DNA from: Nostoc favosum CHAB5714
GTDB lineage: Bacteria; Cyanobacteriota; Cyanobacteriia; Cyanobacteriales; Nostocaceae
Assembly (NCBI RefSeq): GCF_020829495.1
Contig: NZ_JAIVFQ010000054.1
Location: forward strand, 1 to 52,346
Direction of reading: 5' to 3'
DNA length: 52,346 nt
Shown piece by piece: positions 24,625 through 35,500 of this stretch. Under the pieces are notes generated by a model. The model had not been told where the DNA came from and did no database searches. It worked only from the letters and a program-made list of their open reading frames with translations. The position numbers were made by a program, and so were the translations under genes. Every line of letters begins with the position of its first letter. Positions within the stretch are counted from its first letter, which is position 1.

Positions 24625-27600
24625 TTAACCACCCTCTTGTGCTTGCATTTGGTTAAGTAATTTCTCCACTTCTTCTTCAGAAAGTTGGTCTAAGTTAGCT
24701 AATAACTGTTGTGCTTGTGCCCGTTCGACGCGCTCAATTTGCGGTGTCTTTGCCGGTTGTGGCTTCTGATGCCATTGCAGTTTCAGCAAATCAGCCTGGG
24801 AAGCTAAGGTAGGATTGAGGAAAAACTCCCGAATTGGTAAATCAAGTTGGAGAGAGGAACGCATCTGAGCAAGTAGCTGGGTTGCTGATAAAGAATTGCC
24901 CCCCAACTCGAAAAAGTTATCGTGGATGCTTTGTACCTCGACTTGGAGAACAGATTGCCAAAGGTTTGCGATCGCCACTTCCAAATCTGTGGTAGGAAGT
25001 ATAACAGGCGACTCAGTTTTAGTGGATTGAAACTTTGGTAAAGGTAAGGCGCGGCGATCTAGTTTACCATTAGGTGTTAATGGCAATGCTTCCAAAGGCA
25101 TATAAAGTGTAGGTATCATATATTCTGGCAATCGTTGCTGTAGAAATTGCTGTAACTTCTGCCTGATCAATTCTGTTTTTGTTAACTGAATTTGCGGATT
25201 TTCTGGCGACAGCCAACGAGTTTTCCAGGTTGGATCGATACAACCGCCGACAAAACTATGCAATAATATATGCTGCTCATGTAAAGCAAAATTCTCGCGG
25301 ATAGCATCAAATTCTAAAGCCCCTATCGGACATAAGCCTAAGTCATAATCGGGAGCCGTTTCCATTAATAACTGACTGATATAACCCGCTTCCAGCATAC
25401 AGAAATCCCTAGATTTATCGCCGTAAATTGGTGCGATCGCATGCATTTCACCGATTAAAAATAAGGCAAACGCCGCTTGCTCAAAAATCTCCTGATTAAT
25501 GCCATAAATCCCACCGTCAACTTTAGCTGAATTGCTCAGGTGAATCAGTTGATGCTGTTGGGGATGATAGTAGTAAATCCCAGCCGCTAAATTTTGAACT
25601 CGATTTGGCTTAATGTAAATGTATGTCTGGACTGGATACAAACTACCAGCAGAAGCATAACGGTACTTAGGCAATGGTGAATTTAAGAGTTGCTGCGATC
25701 GCAAACATTCTAAAAATTCACCCAAGCTATTGAGAGATACAGATTGCTCTAAAAATTGGCGATAACTTTGTCGTTGCAGCTTGACACCAGAAGACTCAGC
25801 CCCAGGTAAAGCAATGTGAGAGGCATTAGAATCAAGCGATCGCACACCCCGTTGTTGGAGTTTAAAATCCGTGGGAGAAACCCCACCCGCCCTATCGGGC
25901 ACCCTCCCAATGTCTTGGGGAGGGTTGAGGAAGGGTTCTAGCTCCCTCCCCAAAGCATTGGGAGCCACTGCGTTGGGCGGCTTTGCCGACTTGAAGCAAG
26001 TGGCGTGAGGATTGGGGAGGGGTGCTATTTCTCCCTGCAACACAATATAGGCAAGCAATTGCTGTTGATACGGTAAGCCCAAAGTTGTGACAACTGCTTG
26101 AGCGATCGCTGGATGCTGTTTTAGAGCCGCTTCTATTTCGCCCAATTCAATCCGGTAGCCATTGATTTTAACTTGAAAATCCTCTCGTCCTAAAAATTCT
26201 ATTGTCCCGTCTGGTAGATAGCGCCCTAAGTCGCCAGTTTTGTAGAGAGTATTGGACATTGGTATTCTCCCCTGCTCCCCTGCTTCCCAGTTCCCAATAA
26301 ACGGATTAGGAATAAACCTTTCTGCCGTTAATTCTGGATTTTGCCAGTAGCCTTTGGCAATACCCAAACCGCCAATATAAAGTTCACCAATTGCCCAATT
26401 CGGGCAGGGTTGGAGGGATTGATTGAGTACGTAAACCTGTTGATTGGTCAGAGAAGACCCGTAGGGAATACTTTTCCAATTGGGATCGATTTTGTGAATA
26501 GGGTAGAAAATAGACCAGATAGAGGCTTCTGTAGCACCCCCTAAACTGATAATTTTGGGATGGTTAAATTGACTGCAAATGCGCTCAGGGAGTGTGAGAG
26601 GAATCCAGTCACCACTAAGGAGAATTAAACGGAGTGATTGGGAATTGGGCATTGGGCATTGGGCATTGGGCATTGAGAAGAGATCCTTCTCATCTCCCTC
26701 ATCCCCCTCATCCCCCTCATCCCCATTCCCCACTCCCCACTCCCCACTCCCCAATTCAACCAAAAGTTGCATTAAGGCGGGAACAGTATTCCAAATTGTT
26801 ACCTGATGCTGGGTAATTAGGTGTATCCAGTGAGATGGATCGTTGGGGCGATCGCAATCGGGAATGACAATTGCTCCGCCGGCGGCGAGGATGCCAAATA
26901 TGTCATATACAGATAAATCAAAACTCAGGGAAGACAGGGCTAAAATGCGATCGCTAGCTGTCACGTCAAAGCGTTGATTAATATCTAAAATCGTGTTCAC
27001 CGCTCCCTGATGATCAATCATCACACCTTTAGGCTTGCCAGTAGAACCGGAAGTGTAAATGACGTATGCTAAATCTGTAGATTGTTGTATCGCTGCGGGT
27101 ATAGCTGTATGGGGTGGAGCATCGAAAGTATCAACACATATACGGCTGCAATCATCCGCCCATTCTAAAGCCACATCCAGCCAGGATTGAGTGAGGATAA
27201 TTTGCGCTTGGGTTGACTGCAACAAGTGTAGGCGGCGTTGTGTCGGTAATTGGGGATCGATAGGCACATAAGCAGCCCCGGCTGTCAAAATTGCTAAGGC
27301 GGCAATTGCTTGCTCCCAACCTTTATCCATGACAATTGCCACCAATTTATTTGGTATTACGCCTAGTTGCTGCAATAGTTCGGCAAGGTGACAAACGCGA
27401 TCGCTCACCTGTTGATATGTGAGAGATTTTTGGTTAGTAAAGATTGCAGGCTGCTTGGGTTGCTTTGTTACTTGCTCAAAAAATAGGGTGTGAAGTAGGG
27501 GAATTGGGAATTGGGCATTGGGAATTGGGCATTGAGTATTGGGCATTGGAGAAAACTTCATTTCCCTCATCTCCCCTGCAACTGAAGTTGCTAAATGTTC

Positions 27601-30600
27601 CAAGAATTCACAGTAGGTGTGGAACATTTCATCTAACAGTCCTGGTGGGAAGAGATCATCAATGGTATCCCAGTTGAAAACTAATGCCCCAGCAACTTCT
27701 GCTACTTGATGGTCAAAATACACCTGGGAAGTCTGGCTGAGACTGTATACTAAGTCACTGCGCCAGCTACGCTCTCTTGTTTGTTCTCGATTGTCTTGGG
27801 TGAGTGTGCTGGTAAAGACTACGGGCATGATTGCGCCTGTCACCCGTTGTTGATTACGAGCAAGGTGGCGTAACACTTCTACACCACTGACATAACGATG
27901 ATCTAAATCTTCCCATAGCTGTGCTTGAATGTGCCGGGCAAGTTTCAGAAAATTTTTACGCCCCTTGTTCTCAATTGCCAAAAGCAAAGATGCGGTGAAG
28001 TCTCCCACAATTCGATTTACATCGGGATGCAAGGGTAGACGATTAAAAAGGGTCAAATTTAGGGTAAAACACGGCTCCTTACTCCATCGAGACAGAATTT
28101 CCGCAAATGCAGCTAATAGCAAACCTGACGGTGTAATTCCGACTTGGCTAGCTTGCTGTTTTAGCCGTTGCCATTTCTCTGGAGCTAAATTGCCACTACG
28201 CCGAACAAAATGGGGTTGAGTGATTGTACTGAGGGGCTGAGTTAAAGGTAAATCTGGTGCGGCTGGTAGGGTGGCAAGTCTGGCTTGCCAGTATGCTTGC
28301 GATCGCGCATAAATTGCCGATTTCCGTAATTCCTGTTCTGCCAACACATAATCACGAAAAGATAATCTGCTTGTCGGCAATTGAATATCAGGATTGTGCA
28401 ATATTTGCACTAGTTCTGTCCCTAGTAGTTTAAAACTCCAAGCATCCCCAATTAATACATCAAAGCTAATGCAAAAGCGAATTTTTTCCTCATCCAATAA
28501 AACTGCTTGAATTTCAAATAATGGATAGCGATCGGTAGCAAATATTTGATGAGAAAGGCGATCGCGCAACTCCATCAACTCTACCCCACCCGCCCTATCG
28601 GGCACCCTCCCCAAGGCATTGGGAGGGTTGGGGAGGGGTTCTAATTCTCCACGCAAATCAGTCACAGCAATTTTATAAGGTGGCACCTCTTTTAAAACGC
28701 GCTGTTGTCCATCGGGTTGCACAATCACCCGCAACATATCATGATGCTCAATTAGCCTTTGTAATGCCCATTCCATTTGTTCTACAGACAATCCCACCGT
28801 TTCAATTTCTTGGTAGCCGTGGGTAGCAACATTACCCAACTCAAAAGCGGCGTTACGTCCGATGAGATATGCTTGTTGAATGTCCGTTAGGGGAAAGGGT
28901 TGATAGCGTTCCTGGGGATGTGGTTGAATTTGAGGTAATCCCGACTGAGTGATATCGCCCTGTAATTGCTCAATTTGTGCTGCCAGTCCTGCGATCGTGG
29001 GATGCTGAAATAAGCTCTTGAGAGGTACTTCTACATTGAGAGATTCATTGATTTTCGCCACTAACTGAATACCCAGCAGCGAATGTCCCCCCAATGCAAA
29101 AAAGTTATCATTAATTCCAATTTGTTCAACTTGAAGTGTTTCTTCCCAGATGATGGCGAGAGTTTGTTCTGTGGGTGTCTGTGCTTCCACATAGGCATTC
29201 TCTAATTCTGGACGTGTTTTTTCTACCGTGGGTAATGCCTGACGATCAATTTTGCCATTGGGAGTACGCGGCAGTGCTTCCAGAGTAATAAAGTTTGCAG
29301 GAATCATATAACCTGGTAAACGTTCCACCAAAAATTGCCGTAAATCTGAGGATTTTGCACTTAGAGAAGCAATATAAGCAACTAAACGTTTCTCACCTGT
29401 TACTTCTTCAGGAGCCATTACAGCACACTCTTGCACATCTGTATGTTGGCTTAGTACCGCTTCAATCTCACCTAACTCAATGCGATAGCCCCGAATTTTC
29501 ACTTGGTTATCCAAGCGACCCAAGTATTCCAAATTACCATCTGGGAGATAACGGACGCGATCGCCTGTTTTGTAGAGATTGGGCATGGGGCATGGGGCAT
29601 GGGGCATGGGGCATGGGGCATTGGGCACAAGAGGCAGAGGTGCGGAGGGGCAGAGGGGCAGAGGGGAAAAACTTACTGCTCCCCTGCTCCCCTGCTCAAG
29701 AGCTCCCCTGCTCCCCAGTCCCCAGTCCCTAACAAACGGATTTGGTATAAACCTTTCTGCTGTTAAATCTGGACGCTGCCAATAACCCCTTGCTACTCCT
29801 GCACCACCAATGTAGAGTTCCCCAGGTACACCCACTGGTACTGGTTGCAAATGGTCATCTAAGACGTACACTTGACTATTCGCAATGGGTTGACCAATTG
29901 TCGGAGATAGAGTAAGGGGAGTAACACCTTTAAGTTGGATGTAGGTGGAATAGGTAGTATCTTCTGAAGGGCCGTAGAGGTTGAATATTTGCTGAATGTG
30001 GGGTAATTGTTCAAGTTGTTGCACCAGTCGCCAACTCAACGGTTCACCTGCCAAATTCACAGTTTGGACAGAGTTGGGAATAGCATTGAGTTGCAGTAAT
30101 TGTGCGATCGCACTGGGTACAGTATTAATAAGCGTCACCTGATTTTTAGCTGGCAAATTCGGCAGCGCCAAGGCATTTTCTGCGAGGATGACTTTACCGC
30201 CCCAACTCAGAGGTACAAATAACTCGAATATTGATAAATCAAAGCAAATTGAAGTTGAGGCTAATACACCAGCGATCGCATCTGTACTAAACACCTCCCG
30301 CGCCCAATACAATAAACAAACTGGATTGCGATGCTCAATCATCACCCCTTTTGGTTTCCCTGTAGAACCAGAAGTATAAATCAAATACGCCAGATTTTCC
30401 GGTGTAACCTTTGTAACAGGATTACTAACAGAATTCTCAGCAATAGCTTCCCAATCTTCGTCCAGATAAACGATTTTTGTATTGCTATTTACTTGGTAAG
30501 CGGCGGGGTAGGGTTTTGATGATGTCTGAGTCAACAGAATCGGAACTCGCGCATCTTCCAGAATCCACCTCAACCGAGTTTCAGGATAAGCTGGATCTAA

Positions 30601-32334
30601 AGGTACATACACTCCACCCGCTTTCAGAATCCCCAAAATCCCAATCACCATCTCAACAGAACGTTCCAGACAAATTCCCACAGGTGTTTCTACTTCCACA
30701 CCCAAATGTTGCAAATGATGTGCTAATTGATTAGCTTTACTATTAAGTTCTCTATAAGTAAAAGATTGCTCACCAAAAATCAGCGCTATCTCATCCGGTG
30801 TCAGTTGGACTTGCGCTTCAAATAGTTGATGAAGGCACTGATGACTAGGATATTCTTGTGTCGTTTGGTTCCAAATTTGAAATTGCTGCTGTTCGTTTCC
30901 GGTTAAAAAAGATATTTCTGACAGTCTTTGCTCAGTATTTACAACTATACTCTCTAGCAAAGTAATCCAATGTTCTGCCATGCGGGCAATTGTAGCAACA
31001 TCAAACAAATCTGTACTGTATTCAAATTGTCCAGTAATTCCCTGTTCGGTGTCCTGTAAATTCAGACGTAATTCGTATTTTGCCGTCTCTTCATCAAAAG
31101 GCAATCGTTCCAGAGTTAACCCTGGCAATTGTGGCGATCGCACCGATGCCAATTGTAAATCAAACTTAACTTGGAATAACGGCATCATCTGACTGAGATT
31201 CCGTTCAGGATTTAACACTTCCACCAATTTTTCAAAAGGTAAATACTGATGGGCAAAGGCTGCAAGCGCCACCTCACGCACTCGCGCCAATAATTCCTGC
31301 ACCGGGGGATTTCCTGCCAAATTGGTACGCAACACCAGCGTATTCACCAGCAAACCAATTAAATTCTCACTCTCTTGGCGATCGCGGTTGACAATATCAG
31401 TACCAATAACTAAATCATCCTGTCTTGTGTAACGATATAGCAACACCTGAAAGCTAGTTAACAGCAGCATAAATAGTGTTACCCCTTGCTTGGCTGCTAA
31501 AGCTTTGACTGCTTGGGATAAAGATGGCGATAAAGCTACAGGATAATGTGAACCGCTATATGTAGGTACGGCTGGTTGTGGGCGACTTGACAACTGTAAA
31601 ACAGGTAATTCACCACCTAATTGCTGTTGCCAATAACTAATTTGCTCTGTGAGAAATTCCCCCTGTAACTGTTGCCTTTGCCACACAGCCCAATCAGCAT
31701 ACTGAATAGGCAACTCTGGTAATGATGAAGTTTCTCCCTGGATAAATGCTGAATACAGTAGCGATAATTCTTTCAGGAAAACACCAATCGACCAGCGATC
31801 AGAAATAATATGATGCGTTGTCAGCAGTAAAATATACTCCTCTTCTCCTAAATATAATAAGAGCGATCGCAATAAGGGCTGACTCAAATCAAAGGGGCGT
31901 TTTGCCTCTGCAAGAGCTAACATTTCCACTTCTAATGGAGTGTTAATTTCGCTGATATCAATAATCGTCAGCGCCAGAGGTTCCCAAGGTGTAATGACTT
32001 GGATGGGCTGCTTTTGGGCGTTGGTAGTGAAACAAGTGCGTAAGGTTTCGTGTCGTCGCCGTAATTCATTTAGAGATTTTTCTAATGCTGACACCTGCAA
32101 GACTCCCCGTAGCCGCAGAACACAGGGGACGTTGTAAACAGAACTGGTGGGTTCGAGTTGCTGAATGAACCAGAGGCGTTGTTGAGCAAAAGATAGGGGA
32201 GTATTTTCTGTATCAGGGCGTTTGGGAATGGTGAAAGATTGTCCTAATGTTAATCCTCGCTCTTTTAAGCGGCGTTCAAATAGTAGTCGTTGTTCTGGTG
32301 ATAATTTAGCTAAGAGTTTTAGATAGTCAGTCAT
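24625..32334 (-). CDS. NRPS: C-A(Ala)-PCP-Cy-A(Cys)[FMN oxidase]-PCP, thiazole-forming
   Basis: About 2569 residues. The start is the ATG at 32334 (MTDYLKLLAKLSPEQ), a normal NRPS beginning; the reading frame extends to 32487 but that part is translated repeat. C (from about 40) has HHIISDRWS, with Arg replacing Gly. A1 (from about 505) has pocket D-L-F-N-N-A-L-T-Y-K, alanine. PCP1 is ALGGHSLLGIQL. The cyclisation domain (from about 1145, PFPLTDIQQAYLIGR) carries DVLIGDAWS, matching DxxxxDxxS. A2 has D-L-Y-N-L-S-L-I-W-K, cysteine. Between A8 and A10 sits an FMN-dependent nitroreductase-like oxidase (about 2161-2381, RQSYRQFLEQSVSLNSLGEF, KYRYASAGSLYPVQTYIY), as in EpoB. PCP2 is ELGGNSLSATQL. 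Condensation of Ala and Cys, cyclodehydration and oxidation should give Ala-thiazole. It follows the PKS gene and ends in a helix EEEVEKLLNQM. Confidence 0.94.
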   Translation of the reverse strand: MTDYLKLLAKLSPEQRLLFERRLKERGLTLGQSFTIPKRPDTENTPLSFAQQRLWFIQQLEPTSSVYNVPCVLRLRGVLQVSALEKSLNELRRRHETLRTCFTTNAQKQPIQVITPWEPLALTIIDISEINTPLEVEMLALAEAKRPFDLSQPLLRSLLLYLGEEEYILLLTTHHIISDRWSIGVFLKELSLLYSAFIQGETSSLPELPIQYADWAVWQRQQLQGEFLTEQISYWQQQLGGELPVLQLSSRPQPAVPTYSGSHYPVALSPSLSQAVKALAAKQGVTLFMLLLTSFQVLLYRYTRQDDLVIGTDIVNRDRQESENLIGLLVNTLVLRTNLAGNPPVQELLARVREVALAAFAHQYLPFEKLVEVLNPERNLSQMMPLFQVKFDLQLASVRSPQLPGLTLERLPFDEETAKYELRLNLQDTEQGITGQFEYSTDLFDVATIARMAEHWITLLESIVVNTEQRLSEISFLTGNEQQQFQIWNQTTQEYPSHQCLHQLFEAQVQLTPDEIALIFGEQSFTYRELNSKANQLAHHLQHLGVEVETPVGICLERSVEMVIGILGILKAGGVYVPLDPAYPETRLRWILEDARVPILLTQTSSKPYPAAYQVNSNTKIVYLDEDWEAIAENSVSNPVTKVTPENLAYLIYTSGSTGKPKGVMIEHRNPVCLLYWAREVFSTDAIAGVLASTSICFDLSIFELFVPLSWGGKVILAENALALPNLPAKNQVTLINTVPSAIAQLLQLNAIPNSVQTVNLAGEPLSWRLVQQLEQLPHIQQIFNLYGPSEDTTYSTYIQLKGVTPLTLSPTIGQPIANSQVYVLDDHLQPVPVGVPGELYIGGAGVARGYWQRPDLTAERFIPNPFVRDWGLGSRGALEQGSRGAVSFSPLPLCPSAPLPLVPNAPCPMPHAPCPMPNLYKTGDRVRYLPDGNLEYLGRLDNQVKIRGYRIELGEIEAVLSQHTDVQECAVMAPEEVTGEKRLVAYIASLSAKSSDLRQFLVERLPGYMIPANFITLEALPRTPNGKIDRQALPTVEKTRPELENAYVEAQTPTEQTLAIIWEETLQVEQIGINDNFFALGGHSLLGIQLVAKINESLNVEVPLKSLFQHPTIAGLAAQIEQLQGDITQSGLPQIQPHPQERYQPFPLTDIQQAYLIGRNAAFELGNVATHGYQEIETVGLSVEQMEWALQRLIEHHDMLRVIVQPDGQQRVLKEVPPYKIAVTDLRGELEPLPNPPNALGRVPDRAGGVELMELRDRLSHQIFATDRYPLFEIQAVLLDEEKIRFCISFDVLIGDAWSFKLLGTELVQILHNPDIQLPTSRLSFRDYVLAEQELRKSAIYARSQAYWQARLATLPAAPDLPLTQPLSTITQPHFVRRSGNLAPEKWQRLKQQASQVGITPSGLLLAAFAEILSRWSKEPCFTLNLTLFNRLPLHPDVNRIVGDFTASLLLAIENKGRKNFLKLARHIQAQLWEDLDHRYVSGVEVLRHLARNQQRVTGAIMPVVFTSTLTQDNREQTRERSWRSDLVYSLSQTSQVYFDHQVAEVAGALVFNWDTIDDLFPPGLLDEMFHTYCEFLEHLATSVAGEMREMKFSPMPNTQCPIPNAQFPIPLLHTLFFEQVTKQPKQPAIFTNQKSLTYQQVSDRVCHLAELLQQLGVIPNKLVAIVMDKGWEQAIAALAILTAGAAYVPIDPQLPTQRRLHLLQSTQAQIILTQSWLDVALEWADDCSRICVDTFDAPPHTAIPAAIQQSTDLAYVIYTSGSTGKPKGVMIDHQGAVNTILDINQRFDVTASDRILALSSLSFDLSVYDIFGILAAGGAIVIPDCDRPNDPSHWIHLITQHQVTIWNTVPALMQLLVELGSGEWGVGNGDEGDEGDEGDEKDLFSMPNAQCPMPNSQSLRLILLSGDWIPLTLPERICSQFNHPKIISLGGATEASIWSIFYPIHKIDPNWKSIPYGSSLTNQQVYVLNQSLQPCPNWAIGELYIGGLGIAKGYWQNPELTAERFIPNPFIGNWEAGEQGRIPMSNTLYKTGDLGRYLPDGTIEFLGREDFQVKINGYRIELGEIEAALKQHPAIAQAVVTTLGLPYQQQLLAYIVLQGEIAPLPNPHATCFKSAKPPNAVAPNALGRELEPFLNPPQDIGRVPDRAGGVSPTDFKLQQRGVRSLDSNASHIALPGAESSGVKLQRQSYRQFLEQSVSLNSLGEFLECLRSQQLLNSPLPKYRYASAGSLYPVQTYIYIKPNRVQNLAAGIYYYHPQQHQLIHLSNSAKVDGGIYGINQEIFEQAAFALFLIGEMHAIAPIYGDKSRDFCMLEAGYISQLLMETAPDYDLGLCPIGALEFDAIRENFALHEQHILLHSFVGGCIDPTWKTRWLSPENPQIQLTKTELIRQKLQQFLQQRLPEYMIPTLYMPLEALPLTPNGKLDRRALPLPKFQSTKTESPVILPTTDLEVAIANLWQSVLQVEVQSIHDNFFELGGNSLSATQLLAQMRSSLQLDLPIREFFLNPTLASQADLLKLQWHQKPQPAKTPQIERVERAQAQQLLANLDQLSEEEVEKLLNQMQAQEGG
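25190..25850 (-). other. FMN-dependent thiazoline oxidase domain within the Cys A domain
   Basis: A nitroreductase/SagB-type segment lies between the A8 side (ELGEIEAALKQH) and A10 (LPLTPNGKLD). Recognisable parts are RQSYRQFL near its start, RYASAGSLYPVQTYIYI (flavin-binding region), IYYYHPQQHQLIHL, and LGLCPIGALEF. This is the known position for oxidase domains that turn thiazolines into thiazoles. Confidence 0.9.
25876..26028. repeat. In-frame mosaic repeat next to the oxidase domain
   Basis: Near copy of the 13045-13241 element, read as LPNPHATCFKSAKPPNAVAP and NPPQDIGRVPDRAGGV, placed at the A8-side junction of the oxidase insertion. Confidence 0.9.
26640..26757. repeat. In-frame short tandem repeats before A5 of the Cys A domain
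   Basis: GGGCATT heptads, CCCTCATCC nonamers (read as GDEGDEGDE) and CCCCACT heptads, placed just before the A5 motif LILLSGDW. Confidence 0.88.
28584..28642. repeat. In-frame mosaic repeat in the Cy domain
   Basis: ACCCCACCCGCCCTATCGGG and following bases, read as EPLPNPPNALGRVPDRAGGV, in the N-terminal half of the cyclisation domain, upstream of DVLIGDAWS. Confidence 0.9.
29576..29733. repeat. A6-A7 loop insertion, Ala A domain
   Basis: GGGGCAT heptads plus GGCAGAGG- and CTCCCCTG-type repeats, read as SRGALEQGSRGAVSFSPLPL and PNAPCPMPHAPCPMPN between FIPNPF and LYKTGD. Confidence 0.9.
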
Positions 32335-32515
32335 ATCAAGTAAAAAATATGTATTTGATGAAAAAGTTCTCCCGGAATTACCCCCCTTAATCCCCCCGAT
32401 GCATTGGGGGGAGATCAGAGATCCAGTTCTTCCCTCTCTTGCAAAGGGAGAGATCACAGAACAGATCCGGTTCCCTCCCCAATGCATCTCTTAGGGTTAG
32501 GGTGGGGTAAAACTT
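32335..32515. repeat. Intergenic mosaic repeats before the C-A-Cy NRPS gene
   Basis: Between the PKS stop and the NRPS start the gap holds CCCCCTTAATCCCCCCGATG, then GCAAAGGGAGAGATC, then CCCTCCCCAATGCATCTC. These are read through in frame upstream of the true start, which is why the open frame looks 51 codons longer than the gene. Confidence 0.85.
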
Positions 32516-35500
32516 CTATTCATGTGTGGTGAGTTGTTGAGCGACTTCTGTGGGTGATAGGCTCTGAATCTCTGTCAGCAAGGCAGTCATTTCTTCGATA
32601 TCTTGGGGTTGTTGAGCGGCTACAACAACGGCAATGGCAGCTACAGTAGGCGCTTCGTATAGTAAGTTTCGCATGGAGAGTTCTATGCCGAAGCGATCGC
32701 GCTTTCGAGAGATGGCTTGAATTGCCAGTAGGGAATGACCACCTAAATCAAAGAAGTTATCATGAATGCCAATAGGTGTAATTCCTAAGAGTTCTTGCCA
32801 AATTTGAGCGATCGCTTGTTCGATTTCGTTGCTGGGTGGAATGTATTCGTTGGCTAAATTAGGGCGTGTATGGGCATTCTCAGTGGATGATTCTGTTTTG
32901 GTTCCATTTGAGGATTTTGGTATTACCCATTGTTCTAAACGCTTGTGGAGGCTGCTTTTGGAAACTATGACAGCCTCCGGTAAGCCTAAACTAAGAACTC
33001 GGCAGGTAGCATCCCAAACCTCTTGAGGGGTAAGTGCTAGTGCGGCTAAATTTGCTCCAAAACCACTATTAATCTCAGATGCATCATCTCGGCAAGCATC
33101 CCAGTTGATGCTAATCCAGGAAAATGTACTGACTTGATTTTGTTTGACAGCAAACATATCTATGACTGCATTGGCGGCGGCGTAAGCTGCCAATCCCAAG
33201 CCGCCCAAAACACTGGAAAGGGATGATTGCAACAGGCAAAAATCTAGGTGTTTGTTACCGATAACTTCAGCTAGAGCAAATAATCCCTGCACTTTGGTAC
33301 GGTAATTGTAATTCCAGTGATTTGGTGTCAATTGATGCAATAACGCCATTGAATGCTCATTGCTCATGGGCGTGGAATAGAAGACACCATGTAGTTGTCC
33401 AAATTTTTGTTCTGCATGAGCGATCGCTTGCTTTAACTGCTCACGGTCAGTAATATCTACATTTTCCGACATGTAATCGACACTGGCATCATCTAAACTT
33501 TGTTTTATGGCCTCGGGAATGACATCACTAAGTAGGATTAACCGCACTGGCATTTGTGCCAGAAAATCGGCGTAAACGGTTCCCAGTCCCGTTGTCAAAT
33601 CGCCTACAATCAGGTAATTTCCTCCTTGTCGCAGAGGTAGAGCAGATTTTAAAACCCCACCCGCCCTATCTAACTCCCTCCCCTTACCAAGGGCAGGGCT
33701 GGGGTGAGGTTCTAGCTCCCTCCCCTTACCAAGGGGAGGGTTGGGGTGGGGTATTCGCACGGGTTTAAAAATTTGTTCCCAGCGATGACTACCACGATAG
33801 GCAACAACAACCTCATTTGCAGGGCTGAAACATTCTCTAATTAATTGCTGCACCAATCGCTGGCGTGTATCAGTTTCCTTAGATACTACGATGTCAACAC
33901 AACGACAACTCACTTGGGGAATTTCTTGAGAAATAACTTTTCCCATAGCTAAAACCATCGCTTTGAGAGGGTTAATTTCTTCGTTACCCAATACTATTTG
34001 CCCGTCATTTGTGACTACAGTAATTGGAATTGCTGCCTTAACAGACTGCGAAGAAATCGCCTGCGCCAAATACAATAAGTCATAACTCTGGTTTTGATAT
34101 TCGTTAGCACTAGTTAAATTCCATAAGTGCAGAATGCGATCGGGAATCAGTTCACGCAGCTGTAAGTCTTCCAGCAAATCAACAAAGTCCTGTTTCTGTT
34201 GAGGATTAACTGTAAAGGTGCGGTATAGTGGTTGTTCATATTTTTCGCCAGGAGTAACGATAATTACATCATGTCCAGCGTTTTGCAGGGTGTGAACAAT
34301 CTCTGTACCTACGTCGTAATTATCTGCTAGCACCAGCAAACACTGCCGTTGTTCAGTTAAATCTACCAACGGACGTGATAGACTCCGTTCCCAAGTGGGG
34401 ATATAGAACCAGTCAGAGAAAGAAGCATATTCACCCCTCTCCAGCCCTCCCGATGCATTGGGGAGCCACTGCGTTGCGGGGGTTCCCCCCGTTGTAGCAA
34501 GTGGCGTGAGGGAGCTAGATAGGGCGGGTGGATCAATCCAGTAACGTTGACGTTGGAAGGAATAGGTTGGTAATGGCAATCGGTGGCGCTGTTCGTGAGC
34601 ATAGAAACCTGACCAATCAACGGGAACACCCGCCAACCATAATTCTCCCAAAGTTTGGAGCAAAAATGCTACATCTGATTGGTTTTCCTGGGGATGGCGG
34701 AGGGAAGATAGTATAGTTTGAGTGTGGGTTTGTTGCTTGGCTAGAGTAGTAAGTGTTTTCCCTGGCCCGACTTCCAGTAAAATTCGGTTGGGTTCTTTGA
34801 GGAGTTCTGTCACCCCGTTAGCAAATTGTACAGGTTGGCGTAAGTGAGTTGCCCAGTAATCAGGGTTAGTTGCTTGCTCTGGTGTAATCCAGTCGCCAGT
34901 GACGTTGGAAATAAATGGGATTTGGGGCGATCGCAAATTCATCCCTCTAAAAGCATCAATAAATGGCGCGATGATCTCATCCATCAAGGGTGAGTGGAAA
35001 GCGTGGGATGTCTGCAAGCGGCGATAGGTAATGTTTTGGGTATTTAAATATTGTTCTAACTGGGTAATTTCTACCTCAGTACCAGATACCACAGATAACT
35101 GAGGTGCATTATTTGCTGCAATGACTAAGCTACCTGACAATAAAGGTTGTAATGTGTCCGCCGACATGGCCACTGACAGCATCGCCCCTGGCGGACATTG
35201 CTGCATCAACTTACCACGCATCGCTACTAACTTTAAGGCATCCGGCAGCGAAAATACACCTGCGTATGTTGCAGCAACATACTCACCAATGCTGTTACCA
35301 ATCATCGCTTGGGGTTGAATTCCCCAGGATATCCACAGTTGTGCTAGGGCATATTCGATTACAAATAAAGCGGATTGAGTGTAGCTGGTTTGGGATATGG
35401 CGGTTTTTAATTCCGAAAACAAAACCCCACCTACCCTATCGGACACTTCCCTCTGTCCCCCCTTGGTAAGGGGGGATGAAAGGGGGGTATTTAATTCAGG

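Noticed and set aside
32335..32487. 51-codon N-terminal extension of the C-A-PCP-Cy-A NRPS
   Set aside because: The extension is translated intergenic repeat (PQCIGGIKGG); the ATG at 32334 begins a normal NRPS N-terminus.
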